From: Neelides folsomi | Taxonomy: Eukaryota; Arthropoda; Collembola; Neelipleona; Neelidae | DNA: 64,000 nt | Reading direction: 5' to 3' | Assembly (NCBI GenBank): GCA_034687125.1 | Contig: JAQGBZ010000203.1 | Coordinates: 49,426-113,425 of the forward strand | Shown: piece by piece, positions 1 to 12,924 of the stretch | Layout of the letters: each line of letters begins with the position of its first letter | Numbering within the stretch: the first letter of the stretch is position 1 | Position numbers and translations under genes: made by a program | The notes under the pieces: generated by a model | Database searches by the model: none | Told to the model about the DNA's origin: nothing | The model's input: only the letters and a program-made list of their open reading frames with translations

Positions 1-3000
1 ATGAGATGCCAAGTCCCTTAAATAAAGTATGAACTTACCACTCGTAACATTCAAGATCGTCTACTTATAACATGACCAAATGCACGAAAGCATTCTTTTA
101 CATTCACTCTCATGTTGTAAAAGGCTAACTTAATGTGAGTCCCTATATTGAAAGTAAAAAAGAGTACAAATGAGTCAATTAACTTCTTCATGAATATTCT
201 CTTTTTTCTTCTCTTGAGAGAAAGAGCCGAAATTAAGCATTTGTGGTTTTTCTTTCACTAGACGCGGGTTAATTTATGTAAGTGGTCGAAATGAGAATTT
301 ATCATTTGGTTTGAAGTGGATGAGGATTCCACATAGGAGGGCCCTTTTTGAAAAATAAACTAAATAAACAATAAACATATGAAAATGGTCTCAAATTTCG
401 AGTCGCTGACGTGGGAAAGGAATAAAAGAGCCAAGAGCTTTGTAAGGAGCGACGAACGAACCAAATGCGTCAAAATGTTTTTATTTGCCACTTGAGAGGG
501 GATCGGCATGTTGAAGTAAAAACATTATGACTTATTGGAAGGAAAATTAACTAAGAAATAAATACTGGAGGTCCAATGCTATGTAACATACCAATGATGT
601 TGTTATTCCGCAAGGATATTGCTTTTAGGGTTAGTTAGAAATCTTAGAAGTGAACATTTAAGTATATCCACTTGGGTTAAATATGAGTAAAAGCATTATC
701 AGAAGCATAATGCATAACACTTGCCTTCACGACCTTTTCATTTACGGCGTCTTTGGTGTGTCTTAGAGTTAAAGTAACATTATGCTTACGAGTTCCAAGT
801 TCGGAAGCCAATGGGTAGAATAAGTAGTCGGCTGAGGATGTGCACGTACTATGGATGTGTTCATTAGTTTACAAGTTTACATTAAAGGAAATCTTTGGAA
901 GGATTCTTCTTCTTCTTCCTCTCCTTGTTTTTTCTACTTAAAAAGGGGACCGAACCTCCAGATACTTGTCTGAATGGGGTGAGAAGTCTTGAAGTTGTTC
1001 TTTCTGTTTTTGATGGTTCTTTCATCTCATCTTATTTCATTTCCCCGATCCTACTCACTTAATATGGGATGGTAATTTTTGTCGGTGGCAGGAAAAAGTG
1101 GCTCGAATTTCCTTCAACCCTGCTTCCCTTCAATTTTTAATGTTTCCGAGGCTCATCTCTTCAACTCACAAGTCACAACGAGAGATCTGTTGGTATAAGA
1201 AGGAATAAATAATAATCTAACCTAGTTATATAACTTTTTACACGGATAGAATACCTACTGTGAGTTGTTATGTATTTAACTCTTTCCTTCTTAATGTTTT
1301 TATAATGTTCTTTTAACATAATTTGAAAAGGTTTGCCTTTTATTTAACCGTATTTACATATAACAAGCTCAGAGACTCAGAGTACTTGATGAAGTAATAT
1401 GAGAGCACTTTACTTTATTACTCATCTTTATCAACTTATGTCAATGATTGAAATGGTCAAGTAGTAATATTTGAATAGTTGATGTATTAACTTTCATTTT
1501 ACACAACGTTTGCATAAACTGGGTTCTAAGATGGTTCCTATTAAACCCCATTGATGCGAAAAATAGGGTAGTAGTTTTTCTATTGTGAGTTGTGAAAATG
1601 AGAAAGATGACGATACAAGGTTGAAGTGGGACTTGAAACATGGGGGTTGTAAGAAGCACCAACGCTCTCGTCTCAAGTGGTTCCTTCTCAAGTAGTCTTG
1701 AGACTTTGAGAGGTCAAGTATTTGGAATTAGATACGGGGAAATGGAGTGTGATGATGATTTTAACTTCGACTGGTTGGAGAGATGTACCATACATACAGA
1801 TATGTACATATGTATGTGTGAGTGGAAAAGATCTCCGAAGGAACTCCGAGGTTCATTCTTTGTCTGTCTGCTAGACTGTCAGATTGCCTTCATTTAGAGT
1901 CAAGTCTGTCTCACTCAAGTGGTCGAAATTGAAATGAAAAGAAGAGGGAGGAATTCTCATTCAATGCAATTGGATTGGATTATTCGACACTGTCTTTCTC
2001 ACCCGACCATGATGGGTTAAAAAAAGTGAAGTGAAGTCTGGCGGCTCCTGGAACTTGGACTTATTAGTTCTACTTTCAGATCCACTTGTTTCGTGGAGTC
2101 TTTCAAGTCTTTCTTTAAGGGGTTCTCCTTCTTCTCAGGTTCCACAAATTGCTCCTTTTTAAGTTGACCTATCAATTTTGGTTCGTTTAAAAGATTGGAA
2201 TAATCCCACCCGAGCATCCTATTTGGCTTTTTTTGAGAAAAACATGATCCGCACGACATCAACAGATAGTAAAGGGCTCATCGTAAATTCCGGTCCACGG
2301 GGTTTTGAATTATGGCCCTGAATTAGGGGGGTGGACCTTTGGGACCTCTTAACCGAGGTTTAACGGTAAACCTTTTCTCCTATACAAAAATACCATTAAA
2401 AGCAATCCTTCCGTCCACCACGAGATAGAATTCATAAGGATGGAATGGGAAATTGGGCCTGGAGTCGGATCAAGGTTTATGACTTTCCACTTCCTTTTGA
2501 GGGAAAATTCTCCTTTGACCTTTCTTAACATAACAAATGTTGTAATGCATGGAAAGGAGTCAAGTTGTAAAAGACGAATGCGTAAGAACCAAATAGCCAT
2601 TTTATTCCCAGACTACACCTAATAAAAATAAATTCTCCAATTTCAGATTTATTTCCTTAAACTCTATTGACCTACTGAAATAATTTGGAATTGAAAGGGG
2701 GAAACTCGGCAGAGGTCGGAACGTAAAGGGTTTATGAGTTTGGATGAGTCTTAACACTTTTTACGACGAGGAAAGAATTGAATGGAATAGCCACTGGTTT
2801 CTTGATTTTTTAACTTCAAAACATATTGCTTTAAAAATACAATAATAATAAATTATTGTAAATCTGCATGAAGTCCAAGGGTATATGAGTGGTTTTCATT
2901 TAGGGTGTTGTTTAGAATTTAGAAAGATGGAATTTATGCATGCACGGGTCATGATATTATTCAAGATTCCGTGGCAGAATGCTCGAGTGGGGAAAATCAA

Positions 3001-6000
3001 AGGTTGGTAGAATGAATCTTGTTATTTACCAAGCTTGAAGATTGGTTCGTTTTAATATACGAACAAAGGATTGAGGAGGAAGTTGGTGGGTTGGTTTGGG
3101 GCTCTTACTCGAAGGACCGCAGAGGAGGATTTTGAATTTAGATGGTTGGGGTTGATGAGACTGGCCGTAGTATTGGCATCTTTATTGACTCGTCGTGCAG
3201 GTTAATCAGCGCATCTCGCTGTTGTGCCGAAATGGTGATCAAGTTGAGAACTTTTTACACCCTCTCTATTATCTAATGCCCCGGTGGAGTAAAGTGGAGG
3301 CAGGAGGCTGTGAGTCGCCGAATAATGTAATATCCCTCCCTCTGTATATATAATCCCACCTTCGTGTGTATGTATATTAAGTAGTATTATGTATTATATA
3401 CGAAGTGTATTAGATATTCAAAATGATGATAATACGTGGACTGTAAGCTGTTATCGAAGATTGAGACTCCTTCCAATCAGGAGCCTTCTGATTGCCTCAC
3501 CTCAGACGGCTCATTCAAAGTCTGTGTAAGTGAGAGAATACATTTCTTCTTTTCGACCAAATTACCATCTCTCAATCCACTCCTTAAACATTTGAGTGCA
3601 TCCTTATCTGTATGAGAGGATTTTCCAGTTCCAGACTTTTACAAGTAAATTCATTAAATTTGAATGAGCTACAAATTCAGGGGGCTTTTAAACCGCAACG
3701 GCAATAGGAAAATGAATATAAGTTCTGTCTCTCTCACGTTTATTGGAAGGAACATTGTTGGGAGTTGGAATCAAATTCTTAGATCTCTGATATCAACATT
3801 TCTTTTGCTGGTTAACTCTCTCGGGTGCATTTCTTTCATTGGTGTTCAATGGCATTAAACTCGTAGTAAAACCACCAATTGAGCTTTCTTTTTAACTTGG
3901 CTCATCCACTTACTTTCTTTTTTTATAAAATTCATGAATAAATGCATTTAATTTAACAAGTTTTTCATTTAATCATTTTATAATAAAGGACTTTAAACTC
4001 CAGAAGTTTTTCAAAGCAGTGAAACTTAAAATGACTGTCGGCTTCGGGTTTTTTGTGAGTAAAATGGGATTCATCAAAGACCAAAAAGGAGTCATCTGTT
4101 CTCTTAACCCAAAAGCTATTTATCTTTTTAGAAAAATGAAAAGCTCGTGATGAGCGGAAGAGGGTCCAAAATGAAGAGTTGGTATGAAGCAGCATGAAGA
4201 ATGTTTGTTGTTATTCCAGCAAGACTTGGGAATGAGTGGAAGACCTATCTCAAAGGGTTAAACGGGCTACTAAATGGATAATTGTGACTTGTTTAGGCAA
4301 AAGGTTAGGAACCATAAAGAACAAAGTTGAGTTTTCTGGTGACGGATGTATTTTTAGTTCTAAGGGGAGAGACACAACACAGACAAGGAGCGTCTTCGCT
4401 ATCTTTCAGGGTCTGGGTCGGAGAAAAGCGAGTGACATTGTGGATCTGGCTTTTGCTTTAACTTGGCTTTAACAACCCCGACCTTTGATGATAGATGTGA
4501 AGAGGAAGAGGGGGAATTTCCATTTCTACCACATTCATCTTTTAATCATAATGAATAGGTTCTTGTTTAGATTTTACTTTAAATAGAAAATAAATTATTT
4601 CCAAGAAATACCGACCTAACTTTTATTTTAACTTTCATTAAATTAAATATTATTATATAATTTTAATTTTCTATTTGGAATTTTTAAAAAAATTGAATTT
4701 GAACTTGGAATGAAAAAGGAAATTGTTTTGAATTAGCCATTCTTGCTTAAATCTTTTATTTTAGCTTAGCCAAAGAGAGAAAACCAGAGGAGGAATGTTG
4801 TGTAAACATCTGGCCTTGTTTTAGAATTCTTTTAAATAAATTGTTGAAGAGTAAAAAAATTGTTGATTCTTTGAAGCCTCTAAGGCAAATTAAAATATTT
4901 CTCGATTTAAGGAAGAAGAGATAGGAAACTTAGATTTTATACACATAGGAAGAAGCTGAATTTCCCAACTAGTGGTTTTTCATCAAAGAATTCAGATAGA
5001 GAAAAGGGGTTTTATTCTTTTTCTTTCCTTTGTCTCTCCATTCCAACTCCCTTTGAACCAAGACGTGGAGAATGCGAATATAAAGGGATTGAAAATCCAT
5101 TGGTGGGGTTGAGATGACGTTTCTCTGTGGCCCTTAACCAAAAAGAACAACCCCGATTGTGAAGGAAAAAGACAAGTGGGACTTAAAAACTGTTGACAGT
5201 AGCTTCTTTAAGGGGTTCTGTCCCGAGCTTCCCATTGTTTTCACTTTTGTTCTCATCTGATCTTGTGAGAGAGAGAGAAAGGAGCAAGGGCCATTCTTAA
5301 TCTTATGTTAGAGGGGAAGGTTTTAAGAAGGGATGAGACATTCCAATCTCCAATTTTGAGCAGAACTACAAACAGATGACCTTTCCTCAAAACGTCGGAA
5401 GCTGACATTTTGTGTAATGTTAATATGTGTACACCGAACCCTTTGCTTGTATTCATCATCGTGGAGACAAACAGGATTCTTCCTTTACAGTCTTTACACT
5501 GTAAATCGGAGAAGGAGGAATTGCATTCAAGGATCCGATTTCAACCTGCTCCTACTTGAAGAAGTGAAGAGAGGAAGAAAGCTCATCTTGTAGGGACAAA
5601 AGTTGATGTTGATTTTGATGGAAAGGGGAGATTATCAGATTTAAACCGGATGGATGGTTTAACCCTGGTGTTTCTACTGTTCTTTGGAAGAAATAACTCT
5701 ACCTTTGTATATTCATTCCTGGCTACCTCCCATGTTAACTTATGTAATATGTACACATAGGTAATATGTCTGTCAGAGGATACATCGTGTTTTAAATGAT
5801 ATTTTTCTCAAGATCTTGAGAGAGAAAAATAAGAATTTGGTAGCCGACCTGTGTTTCTCCATTGTGTTATTTATCCACTCCACTTGGTTCATCTCGAGGA
5901 TCCGAAAAACGTGGAGAAGGTGAAGAGATCTCCACAATTTACCAGTCATGTCCAATAAAGGGATAAGACAATAAATTACTCACTGTTGACTTTGTCCTTT

Positions 6001-8550
6001 CATGCGGAAGACCTCCAGAAGAAGAGGAAAAAGAAGAAGAAGCAGGAGATTGAGCCTCACAGACTTTCATGAGAACCCCATCTTGACTCCATTCATTTAT
6101 TTCTGGGAATCTTGCGGAAAAAGACTTCTTTGACCTCCTCTCACTTTCCGATTTTTAAAGTGTCGAGAATGGGGCCGGGTGAACCTTTTGGGACACTGCT
6201 CTGGAATGAGGATAATGGGGAAGGGAAGGAATTCCAAGTAACACGAGGCCCCTCGGAACCTCACGCTCATCCCTTCCCAATAAGAAATAATTGAGAGCTT
6301 TGTCTTGACTCTGAGGTGCATATAGGTGTGGTACAAGAGGTCCATTACCGACCAAGGCAGCAGGTGTGATCTGGTTCAAAAAAAATAAATAGGGCCTATC
6401 AGGTACAAGAATTATGGACATTGGCGGGACTCATTGAGTTGTGCCCGTTTTCCTCACTCAATTTCTCCACAGTAGGAATGGGAGTGATGGAGGTAATTGG
6501 TTCGCTTTGAGTGTATGCAAATGATTTGGATGCAATAATTGGCTTAAGGGCTAGAAGAGGATTATTGGGAAGGGGCTGGGAGGTAATTTAATTTTAAGTG
6601 AGAAATGCTAATGTATTCCAACTGTCTTGTTTGGGGCCTAGTTATAATAATTAGCCCAATGGAGCCACATTCGTTTTTCTCCCCTCTCTCTCCTTTACAC
6701 AAAGATTGTTTAGATTAGGAGTGAAGAGGAGGTGAATTCGTAAATTGAGATTGGATTGCTTCTTCTTCCCTTTTTTTCAAGTGGTTGGTCAAGGGCCCAG
6801 ATAATAATTAAAATTCTGTGAGCGTTATCTCATCATAACTCGACACTAATTGAGCTAAACAGCTTCACACGAATAAATCTACGTGGGTTTTGGTTCGACT
6901 GGGAATAAAAGAGAGGAGTAGGATTCGATCCATAAATCAGGGAGGCCCTTGGAAGTTGATTACGGGTCGAGATCGCCCCGGCGAGATTTCATAAAAGCTC
7001 CTGATTAGTCCAAGGGCCGGAGCCTTTCTCTTTTGTTGGTTTCTCCACAGCAGGGCGGAGCGAGGATGATGATGATGCATTTGGGCCTATTTCCCTACAT
7101 TTGAATATTTATGGGAGGTTGGTGGAGGGCGGTCGGAGGGTTTGAGGGGCGAAGGGTGGCTCCGTCTCATCTTCATCTTCTTTCAAGCCTCATCGCCCGG
7201 AGAGGTCCGGGGGTTTATTAATGGCTCGGGTAAAGAAGACATTTCTACCTTCCTCCCTCGTCCTGTGATTATCTCGTCCCAGATCCGTCCTTAGGGGATC
7301 TCTCATTTCTAACTCACTCTTTTTGTCTTATCAAGTCGATCCGGCTCGGAGGAGCTTGCAGGGTCCGCTCATTCCAACAGGAGGCAAAGACATGGGTTGT
7401 GAAGGGCTCTTGATTTTTGTATCTCCTCTCCCCACTTTACTCCGCCTCTATCAAGGAGGATAAATGGATAGAGTTTTTATATAATTTTATATTATATGAG
7501 ATTCGGATTGTCCGTCTGGGGAGCCTTCCACAGGCCCTGATTGTTTGTTTTGGGAATACCCCTACGAGCCTTACAACCAGTCCGTTTGGGATAAGTCCAG
7601 TGTGGGTCTTGGACCGCTCCTCCTGCTCCCGCTGCTATCTGCATAATTTATGCTCTTGAAATTAGGTAGGAATTTCTGGCCATGGCTCCATTTCTTTCCC
7701 CCTTTGAATGTCTCTTTTTCCTGAATTCATTATATTGTACTTGAACATACCTAGAGTACAAGTACAAGGTTGTTTTTATATAATTTCTTGTTCTCATCTT
7801 GGTCCTCGTTTGGATGAAGGAATGAAGCAGTAAGTTTATAATCAAAGTGGGAGTTGATTCAGGGTGGGTTTTCTCAACTTTACCCGAGTGGTCCTTTTCT
7901 CACACAATTGTGAGGATCCGCTTGATTGTTTTACCTTTTAAGTAACTGGAAAAGGGTGAGCTTTGATTTAATTAATTATGGTCATAACCATGGTCCTGAG
8001 GGCGAACACCACCAATTTGGCGTTTTGGGTAGTTAAGAGGGGAAGGCAAGAATTTTACGCAATTTAGCAATCCTTTAGTTGAATAGTTTGAGGGTAAATA
8101 AACTTTTCCGCCCTCTGAATCTACTTCTCCGACTTAACGAGAATTGGATTGACTGACGGCAAAGGTATTTCCAAGAAAGGGCTGATGGCCCGTTGGGACC
8201 TATTAGTTTTTCCTAATGGGTTCATTTGTTTTCCTGTTCCCTCCGCCACACCCTCACTGGCAGTGGGAATGACAGATGAGGAGAAGGATTTGTTTGTCTT
8301 TGTCTTGTTCTCTGTCCTCATATCCAGGAGTCTTGGAAAGGATAGAGATCAGGAGAGGACGTTTGGTGGGAGACCTCAGGAGAGATTGGCAAACCTTTAA
8401 AGATGTAACTTCAATGTAAATGCTAGGAGCTAAGGGGATGGAATAAGTGATGAGGTATTAATGGAGAGTGGCCATTGTCAAGTAATGAATTGGATTTGTT
8501 CTCCTCCCTTCTCCTTAACGACGATGAGGAGATAAAGGTGAATTCGACCA
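1..8550. other. Noncoding region, no supported gene
   Basis: I see no exon here that I can defend. All open frames are under 90 codons, overlap on both strands and resemble no family I know. The sequence is richer in G and C than the right half of the window, with many purine or pyrimidine runs, for example GA repeats near 5,268-5,285. The next recognisable coding sequence downstream is the Gli/Ci gene, whose first visible exon begins in mid-codon. Part of this stretch may therefore be its upstream intron or regulatory DNA; that is inference from position only. Confidence 0.5.
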
Positions 8551-11500
8551 GGAATGATTGATTCATTGCATGCCTGCCTACCTGGGAGATCCAATTGATA
8601 AAAATTCACTATATACTTATTTGCCAACTTCATATCATTCAAATCATTCGCATAAGATAGCTAATTCTTTTATTCGTATATTTATTATAGGCTTGTTTCT
8701 GCAAATTGTAACGAATAGACGAATCTTTTTAAATTATCATAACTTGGATTAATTATAATAATACCTTGATAGGGTTAATGAGCTGAAATAGTTCAAGTTT
8801 GTAAACAAGTTGAAGATCAATACAATGACAGATTGTTTAAATATTGACTTTCCTTTTATGGGAAAATATTAATAAGACAATGAAAAAAATCTCATTCTGT
8901 TTTACTCATTCAAAATTCCAATTACTGAACTGAACTATGATGATAAATGACTTAAAACTTGTTGATAAAAATATTCATTTTTTCATCCTGTATCCTGTTT
9001 ATACTTTATTAAAGTAGTGGGTTTATTAAAGTATACTAAAGACATATTAATTAACCTTTATCTTCCTATTTCATTCATGGAGATCATTGCTCGTAAATAT
9101 TTACATGATGGTAATACTAGATTTTAATCTACTTTGGAACATCTTGGTGCACAAACCATGACGGTTTATCGCCGTGTATTCTTATTAAAGTCTTTTAGGA
9201 CCTGGATTTTGAATTTGCTCATTTGGTATGGTTGAGGGATAACTTTGTTAGCCGAATTTATAAGGGAGGGAAAACCACCTGTTGAGTTGATCCCAGCAGG
9301 AGCTCAAATCAAGTCATCAAATTTTGCACGAGAGAAATATACCTTGGGTGTTTAAATCATCATGAAGACCCTCCTTCTTATTAATGCAGATGAGATATTT
9401 AAGCATCTTTTCTAAGTATCTCTTTCTCCTTCCTTCCAAGGGCTTCTTGGTGGTATAATAGCTGTAATTTAACTTATGGAGTCAATCCCATTAATTTTTT
9501 TATCATTTTAACTCAAAACAGCTTTATCAAGCGTCTTCGTATTCTTCTCCATTGTCAGTACCTCAGTATTCCTTTTAACTCGCATTTCAAATACCAGCAC
9601 ATTGTGCAATTTGATGTTAAATTCATTTTCGCATTCTTCTGACGTACTTCTAAACTTATGGTGCATAATTTATGTCATCCGTATTTAAATGTATTTCGTA
9701 ACATTTTATTATGGTATAAAAATTTAAAGTGTTGTAGACATCGGTATTTATACAAGCAGAAGGTAACCGAACCTAAAATAAAAATTTTGACAGCTACCAT
9801 TCTGAAATGTTTAAACGTGACGCCTTTGATTAATTTGAATGAAAAACTTTATATTACAAACGTGTTAGTTTTATAGTTTTTCCATATATACTTGCTTCCA
9901 TTTTTAACTAGTCTTTGTAAGAACAAGGGAAGGGTAACAGGATAGGGTTATTAAATAATAGAGAAGCCATATGCCTACCATTGGTGAGTGAAGAGATAAA
10001 AGGCCGACAAAAATTTTGAGCACATGAGGAGGTTGTTCCCTATAATTTGATCCATGCCTCGTTTATGAATCAAAGCATATGAGCCGGCGGCAGGGGGATC
10101 TCAATTTGGAGGAATATCAAACTCATTTATTCAATACACTCTTTGAATCTCTTCATACTGTTTGGTACACAGAAGGCTGGAAACCTGGAGATTGGAATGA
10201 GGGACGTTGGGAGTGTTGATTCTGCAGTGCAATCATCGCTCATTGAGGATAATGAAGAGAATAAACTCCCTTCATTGTCTTCATTGAGTCAACCCGACTT
10301 TATATTATAGAAAACCTCAAGTACAATCCACCTGGCTCCAGAGACCAATTTTAAAAACACTATCACTCTTTACTATTTAATTTTAAAATTCCTCACTATT
10401 TGCTCTAACATTAAGTAAGTTGTTTAAATCTTTAACTAGGTAATAATAAAACTTTTCAGCAGAAATAAAATTAATGTTTTATTCGTTGTTATTAAACTCA
10501 CAGGTAGGTAATTTCTTAATTTGTTCTCAAATCATCCAGAATGAAAAGTTTTGTAAATGTTCGAGCCGGCTTAGCTTTCTGTCTCATCCTTACGACATGG
10601 AATTATGTATTTATCAAGGAATGGGAAGTTTGGAGAGGATTATCAGAATGGTGAAGAAGCTTGAATAAAAAAATGTATCTTCGTTGGCCTTGAATTCGGA
10701 TGATAGAGATGAGATACATGGAACGTATTGTGTGTATAGGAAATACAGTCATTATTGTTGTGGATATAGGAGAAGGTATCCCATCCCCATGTCCGCATTT
10801 CTTGCAGCGTTTCCTCTCTCTTCTGAGAGTCTGAGAGTGCGGTCGAACTCGCAACAGAGCGTCGAAGATGAAACAGGTACACGGCCCCAGAACACATGCA
10901 TTTTTCATTGTGGTGCCTCTTATAACTATCAGTTTGTTAGTTATGTATGTAAGTCTGTCCAGAAATGTATAGGTCCATTGGTTTAAGATATGTAGGTTTG
11001 AAAAGTCAAAGTCAATCTGGCTAGTGCGGTAATAGCTCATATAATGCTCTTTCAGTTTCAATGGCTCCGAGAAGAGAATGGGAAGAAAGGGAGTAAAAAA
11101 TCGAAAGGGGTAGAAAGAGGAGGATGAAAAGACTGAGGAATTATTATTTGTTATTCCATTCTTCTTAACTTGAGTAGGAGATGGGCTGATAGAATAGATG
11201 CTCTGATGGATGGGCTCGGAGATACATCAGATGGATGGGAAGATAAAGACATTGGGGGATCCTCCTTTGAGCTAGAAATTAAGAGACCCATTACCCGTCG
11301 CCCTCCCTCTACAAAATGAAATAATGAATAAAGACATTGAAATGTAAACACTTAATTAGAGATTCTTGTGCTGGCCCTTTTCCTCGTTTAGAATCTCTCT
11401 TTCACTCAACACTTTTCATGTTTGCCCTTTCCCTTGGCGTACATTTAGCACCTAAGGCTAATATGTTTACTATTTATTTATTTAAGCCAATCGATTAGTC

Positions 11501-12844
11501 ATCATAAACAATTCAATGCGTACTTTGCTCATTTGTTGGTTTAAGGTTTATTGAAATTTTAAAATGGCTGGAGTATCCCATTATAAATGGAGGCATAAAG
11601 AATACTGTATTATATCGTAGGCTTCGTAGTAATGAATAAACATGAACATTGTTTGTTCGGAATGTTAAGGAGCTCGAGAGGAGAGTCAATAGATGTGTAA
11701 GAACATCTTTAGCTTGGCCTTTTCCTATTTGATTTAGGATGAAAGTTGAGTCAATAAATTATATAAAATGTTCCAACTTGGCTTATTATTATGATGTTTT
11801 ACATTTTCCTTCATCTTGATGAAGTTATTAAGTCTTGGAATGAATGACCTCTTTTGAATTTTGACCATTTTAAGGAGTTTCACAAAGGTTTGATTATAAT
11901 TTGGTTGTCTTTGGAAAGAATGCACTACATATAATAATATGCATACTCTATTTAATTTATTATTCTCTTTGCAATAAAGTTTAACAATGTGTAAGATATT
12001 TTTAAACAAATGTGTTGAAGGAACTTGAAGAGTAATTGGAGGAATTCAAAAGGAATTTGACCATATTAAGAAAGTTGAAAACCATGATGCGGCAAATCAA
12101 TCAGATATTTCCCTTTCCATTGCTTTTAATAGCAGGAGATTTATTTTGTATTGTAATTTTGTAAGGTTGTAAAGGTTCAAGTGTATTACAATATCCAACA
12201 ATTCAACTAATGATTATATCTCGGAATAAATATTTCTTATATTCCAGTTGTTATATTATACATGGAGTTTGGGAAGTTTACAATGGTATGCAAGAAGGTT
12301 GAATTGAAGGGCAAAGAGAATTTGATACAAATTTGAGCTGGCAAGAGAAAGAAGAGTTGAACGGTGAGATGAATAAAGAGAGATAAAGGAGGGGAACAGA
12401 GAAGTCTTCGGAGGAATTTCCAAGAGGAATTGGTGGGAGTCTGACAAGCAGTTACATATTTTAAATGAGAGATCGAAACACCTGTTCGCTCTCCCATTCC
12501 TTCCCTCGTCTCTCCCTACCTGTTGTAGAATTTTGTAGAGGAACGTTTAACATACATGTGGAGGATCTTCCTCGTCCCTCACCTACCTCTTCGACTCTAA
12601 TGTGATTATCTCCATGATTACGAAGATGAAGAAGGTGGAAGAAAAGAAGTGGGGAGGTTTGAATAAAAGAACCAACCATTGTCAGCATTCAAAACTTCAT
12701 GTCCATATAAAAATATTAGACACTTGTGTGCTCAACGGTTTGTTTTCTCTTAAATCTACCGTCTCATAATGTTTAAGGTGAATATTTTGTTGTTGTTTTT
12801 TGTTCAGACAAGGCAATTGAAATATTCTTTGTACAAACTATTTG
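8551..12844. other. AT-richer noncoding stretch with one doubtful ORF pair
   Basis: Between about 8,600 and 10,500 the DNA becomes AT-rich. Around 9,080-9,360 the plus strand gives broken, stop-interrupted peptide fragments (for instance DNFVSRIYKGGKTTC) that could be an old mobile-element relic, but I recognise no family. At 10,603-11,061 a 152-codon minus-strand frame overlaps a 100-codon plus-strand frame; neither resembles a known protein. From 11,100 to 12,844 I see nothing. No RNA gene was recognised. Confidence 0.4.
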
Positions 12845-12924
12845 TACAGGGTGAGCCATAAGTATCTTTCTTTTTTAAATAAACAATTGTATAAAAAAGA
12901 TAGATACTTATGGCTCACCCTGTA
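12845..12924. mobile_element. Foldback Tc1/mariner-type MITE, copy 1
   Basis: This 80-bp element is almost entirely an inverted repeat. Arms of about 31 bases start CAGGGTGAGCCATAAGTATC, match with one mismatch, and are separated by a spacer of about 13 bases. TA lies on both sides of the terminal CAGGG, as expected for the TA target duplication of Tc1/mariner elements. A second copy sits at 46,412-46,484. It encodes no protein, so it would depend on a transposase elsewhere. Family assignment is inferred from the TA flank and the CAGGGTG-like terminus. Confidence 0.75.

Noticed and set aside
6918-6934. tRNA-like T-arm word GGATTCGATCC
   Set aside because: No acceptor stem, D-arm or anticodon arm can be drawn around it.
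10603-11061. 152-codon minus-strand open frame
   Set aside because: It overlaps a 100-codon plus-strand frame, lacks any recognisable domain and is in a region with no other coding signal. Length alone is not convincing.
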